A DNA stretch of 8,966 bases from Candidatus Methanomethylophilaceae archaeon (GTDB lineage Archaea; Thermoplasmatota; Thermoplasmata; Methanomassiliicoccales; Methanomethylophilaceae): contig JAFZXW010000236.1 in assembly GCA_017616575.1 (NCBI GenBank), positions 1-8,966 on the forward strand, read 5' to 3'. Made by a program: the position numbers and the translations under genes. The notes below the pieces were generated by a model, which was not told where the DNA came from, did not search any database, and saw only the letters and a program-made list of their open reading frames with translations. Positions 6,319 through 8,966 of this stretch are shown one piece after another (position 1 is the stretch's first letter; each line of letters opens with the position of its first letter).

Positions 6319-7506
6319 TCACTTGTTCGCGACTATCCTGATCACGTCCCCGTCCTGGAGCTCGTAGTCGGCCCCGACGGTGCGCTTGGTGCGGGCGTTG
6401 ACGGCCCTTATGAACTTGTCTCCCAGGTCGGTGTGGATCTTGTACGCCAGGTCCTTGGCGGTGGACCCCTTGGGCAAGAGGAACGCGTCCGGGAGGACCC
6501 TGCCGAAGTGGTCGGTGAACTTGTTCTCGTCCTCCACCGGATAGACCGCGATGAGCCCGAGGACGTCGAACGCCGCCTTCTCGATGCACTGCTGGACGCC
6601 GGTCCCGCCGTATTTCTCCATGTTCGCCTTCATGTAGTCCAGCGCCTTCTTCTGGGCGTCGTTCATCGTCTTGCCCTCGGCCACGGAGAACGTCTTGTCC
6701 CCCGGCGTGTACTTCACGATCCCGGCCGCGGCCGCCTTTTTCAAAGCGAGCTCCGTCTCCGCCATGGTCGGGACGCACACGTCGTTGACCGCCTGAACCT
6801 TCTCCATGTACCCTTCCGGGGCGATGTCGGCCTTGTTCATGGCCGCGATCATGGGCTTGGACCTGCTCCTTATCTCCGAGCACAGGGCCAGGAGGGCGTC
6901 GTCGTCCCATTTGGTGGGGTCTTCCGGGAGGGGCACCGCCCTGAGGGCCTCCTTTATCTGCGCCTCGGTGACGTTCAGCCCTGCGAGCCTCTCGTGCAGG
7001 ATGGCCTCGGGCTTGCTGCCCTGCATCTTCGCCTGCCTGGCGATCTTGGAGAAACCGTTCTTGATGATCTCCCTCATCCAGCACTCTATCTCCTTCCTGA
7101 GGAACAGGACGTCCTCCGCGGGGTCGTGGGACCCGGGCTTGACCGGGAGCCCTTCGATGTCGGTGGAGCCGCTGACGTCCACCACGTTGATCAGGGCGTC
7201 GGCCTGCCTCAGGTCGTCCAGGAACTGGTTCCCCAGGCCCTTCCCCTGCCAGGCGTCCGGCACCAGCCCGGCGACGTCCAGGAGCTCCACGGGTATCATG
7301 CGGGTCCCGCCGACGCAGAGGGAGTTGTGCGGCGTGCATGCGACCCCCAGGTCCTTGCAGGGGCACGGCGCGCGCACGTATGCGACGCCCTTGTTGGGCT
7401 CTATCGTCGTGAACGGATAGTTGGCTATCTCGACGGGGGCCATGGTCGCGGCCCCGAAGAACGTAGACTTCCCGACGTTCGGTTTCCCCACTATTCCAAT
7501 CTGCAT
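6319..7506 (-). CDS. archaeal YchF/OLA1-type GTPase with TGS domain
   Basis: This 395-residue Obg-superfamily P-loop GTPase is thought to act with the ribosome. Motifs are P-loop GKPNVGKS (7-14), switch I region NYPFTTIEPNKG (29-40), G3 DVAGL (77-81) and G4 NKAD (224-227). The NKAD form predicts GTP specificity; bacterial YchF and human OLA1 have altered G4 motifs and prefer ATP. A helical insertion is followed by a C-terminal TGS domain (about 318-395, with VLPDAFLLPKGSTAKDLAYK). Four cysteines at 48, 50, 57 and 64 (APCPCKDLGVACTPHNSLC) form a cluster that could bind a metal; I recall it as a feature of the archaeal/eukaryotic branch. The start ATG 7506 places the canonical MQIGIVGKPNVGKS at the N-terminus. 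The gene lies 29 bases after ksgA and five bases before polB, so it is probably co-transcribed with both. Confidence 0.94.
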   Translation of the reverse strand: MQIGIVGKPNVGKSTFFGAATMAPVEIANYPFTTIEPNKGVAYVRAPCPCKDLGVACTPHNSLCVGGTRMIPVELLDVAGLVPDAWQGKGLGNQFLDDLRQADALINVVDVSGSTDIEGLPVKPGSHDPAEDVLFLRKEIECWMREIIKNGFSKIARQAKMQGSKPEAILHERLAGLNVTEAQIKEALRAVPLPEDPTKWDDDALLALCSEIRSRSKPMIAAMNKADIAPEGYMEKVQAVNDVCVPTMAETELALKKAAAAGIVKYTPGDKTFSVAEGKTMNDAQKKALDYMKANMEKYGGTGVQQCIEKAAFDVLGLIAVYPVEDENKFTDHFGRVLPDAFLLPKGSTAKDLAYKIHTDLGDKFIRAVNARTKRTVGADYELQDGDVIRIVANK

Positions 7507-7535
7507 GAAATCGGGCGTATAACGGGCGCATAGGA

Positions 7536-8327
7536 TTAGTCTTTTGTCACGTTCAGGAACACGGCGTCGGCCAGCTCCCCTATCTCCGAGGGGCGGAGGT
7601 CCTCTATCCTGTCGTCCGCGTAAGGGATTCCGTCCTTCGAGGCGACCAGCCCCGCCGATTTGAGGGAGGTGCCGATCTTCTTCCTGCGGTGGTTGAACGC
7701 GACCTCCGTGACTTTGAAGAACGTCTTCTCGTCCAGGACCTCGAACGGAGCCTTCCTGGGCGTTATCCTCACGAGCGCCGAGTCGACCTTCGGCCTGGGG
7801 TTGAACCTGGACGCCGGCACGGTCTCCAGGACCTCGCATTCGGCGCGGTAGAACAGGTTCACCGTGAGGCGGGAGTACTCGGTGCTCCCGACGTCCGCCG
7901 CCATCCTGTCCGCGAACTCCTTCTGCACCATGACCACCGCGGTCCTGAACTCGTGCTCCAGAAGCTTGAATATGATGGGGGTGGAGACGCTGTACGGGAG
8001 GTTGCTGACGAAGACGTCGAATTCTGGGAATGGAATCTTCACGGCGTCCCCGCGGATCAGGTCCAGACGGCTCCCGTACTCTTTTTCGATGTAGTCGGCG
8101 AGCTTCTCGTCCAATTCTATGCAGGACACGTGGTCAGAGGCCTCGACGAGACGGGAGGTGAGGATCCCCAGCCCCGGCCCGACCTCCAGGACCTTGTCAT
8201 CTTTCCTGATTCCGGCGTATCCCACGTGTCTGTCGGCGACGCGGCCGTCGGTCAGGAAGTTCTGGCCCTTGCTCTTCTTGGGGACGACGCCCGTCTCGGA
8301 GATCAGCCGTCCGGTCTCTCCGCTCAT
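7536..8327 (-). CDS. ksgA: 16S rRNA dimethyladenosine transferase (RsmA/KsgA/Dim1)
   Basis: This enzyme uses S-adenosylmethionine to dimethylate two adjacent adenosines in the 3'-terminal hairpin of 16S rRNA, late in small-subunit assembly. It has 263 residues, normal for archaea. The Rossmann methyltransferase motifs are all present: KKSKGQNFLTD (17-27), motif I LEVGPGLGILT (47-57), acidic ribose-binding strand CIELDEKL (69-76), GDAVKIP (93-99) and catalytic SNLPYSVSTPI (108-118, motif IV NLPY). The family signature FNPRPKVDSALVRI (175-188) and the basic helix FNHRRKKIGTSL (211-222) follow. Its ATG (8327-8325) overlaps the DUF655 TGA as ATGA, implying coupled translation. It ends in TAA. Earlier residues (MSGETGRLISETGVV) are a short extension before the conserved start. 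Confidence 0.96.
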   Translation of the reverse strand: MSGETGRLISETGVVPKKSKGQNFLTDGRVADRHVGYAGIRKDDKVLEVGPGLGILTSRLVEASDHVSCIELDEKLADYIEKEYGSRLDLIRGDAVKIPFPEFDVFVSNLPYSVSTPIIFKLLEHEFRTAVVMVQKEFADRMAADVGSTEYSRLTVNLFYRAECEVLETVPASRFNPRPKVDSALVRITPRKAPFEVLDEKTFFKVTEVAFNHRRKKIGTSLKSAGLVASKDGIPYADDRIEDLRPSEIGELADAVFLNVTKD

Positions 8328-8875
8328 TTGGACACGAAGATGTAGCGCTTGAGGTCAGGGCTCTCGATCTCCTCGATGATGCGCCTGGCTATCAGCTTCT
8401 CGGGGACCTTGATCTTGGTCCTTTCGGTGAGGTCCGCGAAGCTCTCGAACTTCGCCTTCTCCCTCTCCCTCAGGATCTCCTCGACGGACTTCTTGCCGAG
8501 CCCCGGGATCTCCTCGAGGAGGTGCTTGCGGAGGCTGATGCCCTGGGCCTCGTTGAAGAACCTCACGAAGCGCTCCTCCTTGGACTTGACGATCAGGGTG
8601 ACGACGTACTCCAGCTCGGCGAGGGCGTTGTTGGTCAGCTCGTTGTAGCCTATGCGGCTCCTGACCCTCTCCACGACGTCCCTCCTCTTCTCGGGCGTGT
8701 CCTTGCCGATGTAGACCCTGTCCTCGATGGTGACGACGGCGCCGGCCTTGGGGATCAGTGTGAACAGCTTGAACTCCTCGTCGCTGATCGCGTATATGAC
8801 CGGCTCCCTTCTCCCCATCCCGCCGCCGGCGACGCCGTTGGGCAGGTAGTCTAGAACGTAGGCGTATTCCTCCAA
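8324..8875 (-). CDS. DUF655 protein (archaeal helix-hairpin-helix RNA/DNA-binding protein)
   Basis: This is an archaea-specific family of unknown exact function, regularly found between rpoF and ksgA. The protein starts EEYAYVLDYLPNG, the characteristic family opening, and has a beta-rich N-terminal half with VYIGKDTPEKRRDVVERV (54-71). A helix-hairpin-helix motif follows at about 121-150 (EEIPGLGKKSVEEILRERE), which usually binds the nucleic-acid backbone. I favour TTG 8875 (183 residues): GGGGTGA at 8887-8881 is a strong Shine-Dalgarno site five bases upstream, and the protein then begins exactly at the conserved EEYAYVLDYLP. The alternative GTG 8884 (186 residues) lies inside that site. 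It starts 16 bases after the rpoF stop and overlaps ksgA, so all three form one unit, perhaps linked to rRNA maturation. Confidence 0.9.
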   Translation of the reverse strand: MEEYAYVLDYLPNGVAGGGMGRREPVIYAISDEEFKLFTLIPKAGAVVTIEDRVYIGKDTPEKRRDVVERVRSRIGYNELTNNALAELEYVVTLIVKSKEERFVRFFNEAQGISLRKHLLEEIPGLGKKSVEEILREREKAKFESFADLTERTKIKVPEKLIARRIIEEIESPDLKRYIFVSK

Positions 8876-8891
8876 GCACGTCACCCCGGGT

Positions 8892-8966
8892 TCAGTTGAT
8901 GTACTTGGCCACCGTGTCGAGGATCTGGCGTATGTCCTCGGGAGTGATCTCCACTCTCTCTTTGTA
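8892..8966 (-). CDS. rpoF: RNA polymerase subunit Rpo4/RpoF, C-terminal end (partial)
   Basis: The last 24 codons of a gene enter from the right edge and end in TGA at 8894-8892. They read YKERVEITPEDIRQILDTVA plus KYIN, matching the usual C-terminus of archaeal RpoF (Rpb4 homologue), where ITPEE-x-x-x-IL is conserved. RpoF pairs with RpoE to form the polymerase stalk. The identification rests on this short tail plus the conserved rpoF - DUF655 - ksgA order. The 5' part lies outside the window. Confidence 0.82.
   Translation of the reverse strand, partial: YKERVEITPEDIRQILDTVAKYIN

Noticed and set aside
6314..7531. Extension of the PolB frame upstream across the GTPase gene, suggesting a 1203-residue fusion
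   Set aside because: The extra residues are a frame-shifted shadow of the GTPase gene; real PolB sequence begins at METYDL (6313).
6433..7533. 366-residue open frame on the plus strand opposite the GTPase
   Set aside because: It is an antisense shadow produced by GC-rich codon use; no domain is recognisable and the opposite strand has all GTPase motifs.
7507..7839. Upstream extension of the GTPase frame into ksgA
   Set aside because: It is an alternative frame of ksgA with arginine/glycine-rich shadow composition; the conserved GTPase start MQIGIVGKPN is at 7506.

Overview
The window comes from an archaeon. It carries an archaeal/eukaryotic-type ribosomal protein (eL15), a family B replicative DNA polymerase, an archaeal YchF-type TGS GTPase, and the order rpoF - DUF655 - ksgA that is common in Euryarchaeota. 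It also has TATA-box promoters about 27 bases upstream of start codons, GGTGA-type Shine-Dalgarno sites, and a class II tRNA-Leu without an encoded CCA. GC-rich coding and a probable in-frame amber codon in an acetyltransferase gene suggest a pyrrolysine-decoding methanogen, most likely of the Methanomassiliicoccales. That placement is inference; no pyl or methanogenesis gene lies in the window.

Left part, 1-1110 (mainly + strand): a GNAT acetyltransferase whose reading frame from the best start (108) is crossed by a TAG codon at 144-146; an AT-rich 128-base gap holding a promoter; an unrecognised 75-residue basic protein; and tRNA-Leu(CAG) followed by a T-run terminator. The first 30 bases may hold the start of a divergent gene.

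Middle, 1118-3210: a two-gene minus-strand unit, a TauE/SafE-family permease followed by a DUF1634 membrane protein (ATGA overlap). It is divergent from a plus-strand gene for a ThiI-like THUMP protein. That protein keeps the THUMP region and the signature before the PP-loop, but the SGGxDS PP-loop itself is replaced and the C-terminus is short. The two divergent genes share a 78-base spacer with a TATA-like box correctly placed for a leaderless transcript on each side.

Right part, 3210-8966 (all minus strand): reading in the direction of transcription, rpoF (partial), DUF655, ksgA, the YchF-like GTPase, polB, and then eL15 with its own promoter, which overlaps the polB stop codon. Spacings of 16 bases or less, an overlap and a 29-base gap suggest co-transcription from rpoF through polB. 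This links transcription, rRNA modification, ribosome-associated GTPase and replication functions. No CRISPR array, insertion sequence or integrase was seen. All nine complete or terminal protein genes end in TGA or TAA; none uses TAG.
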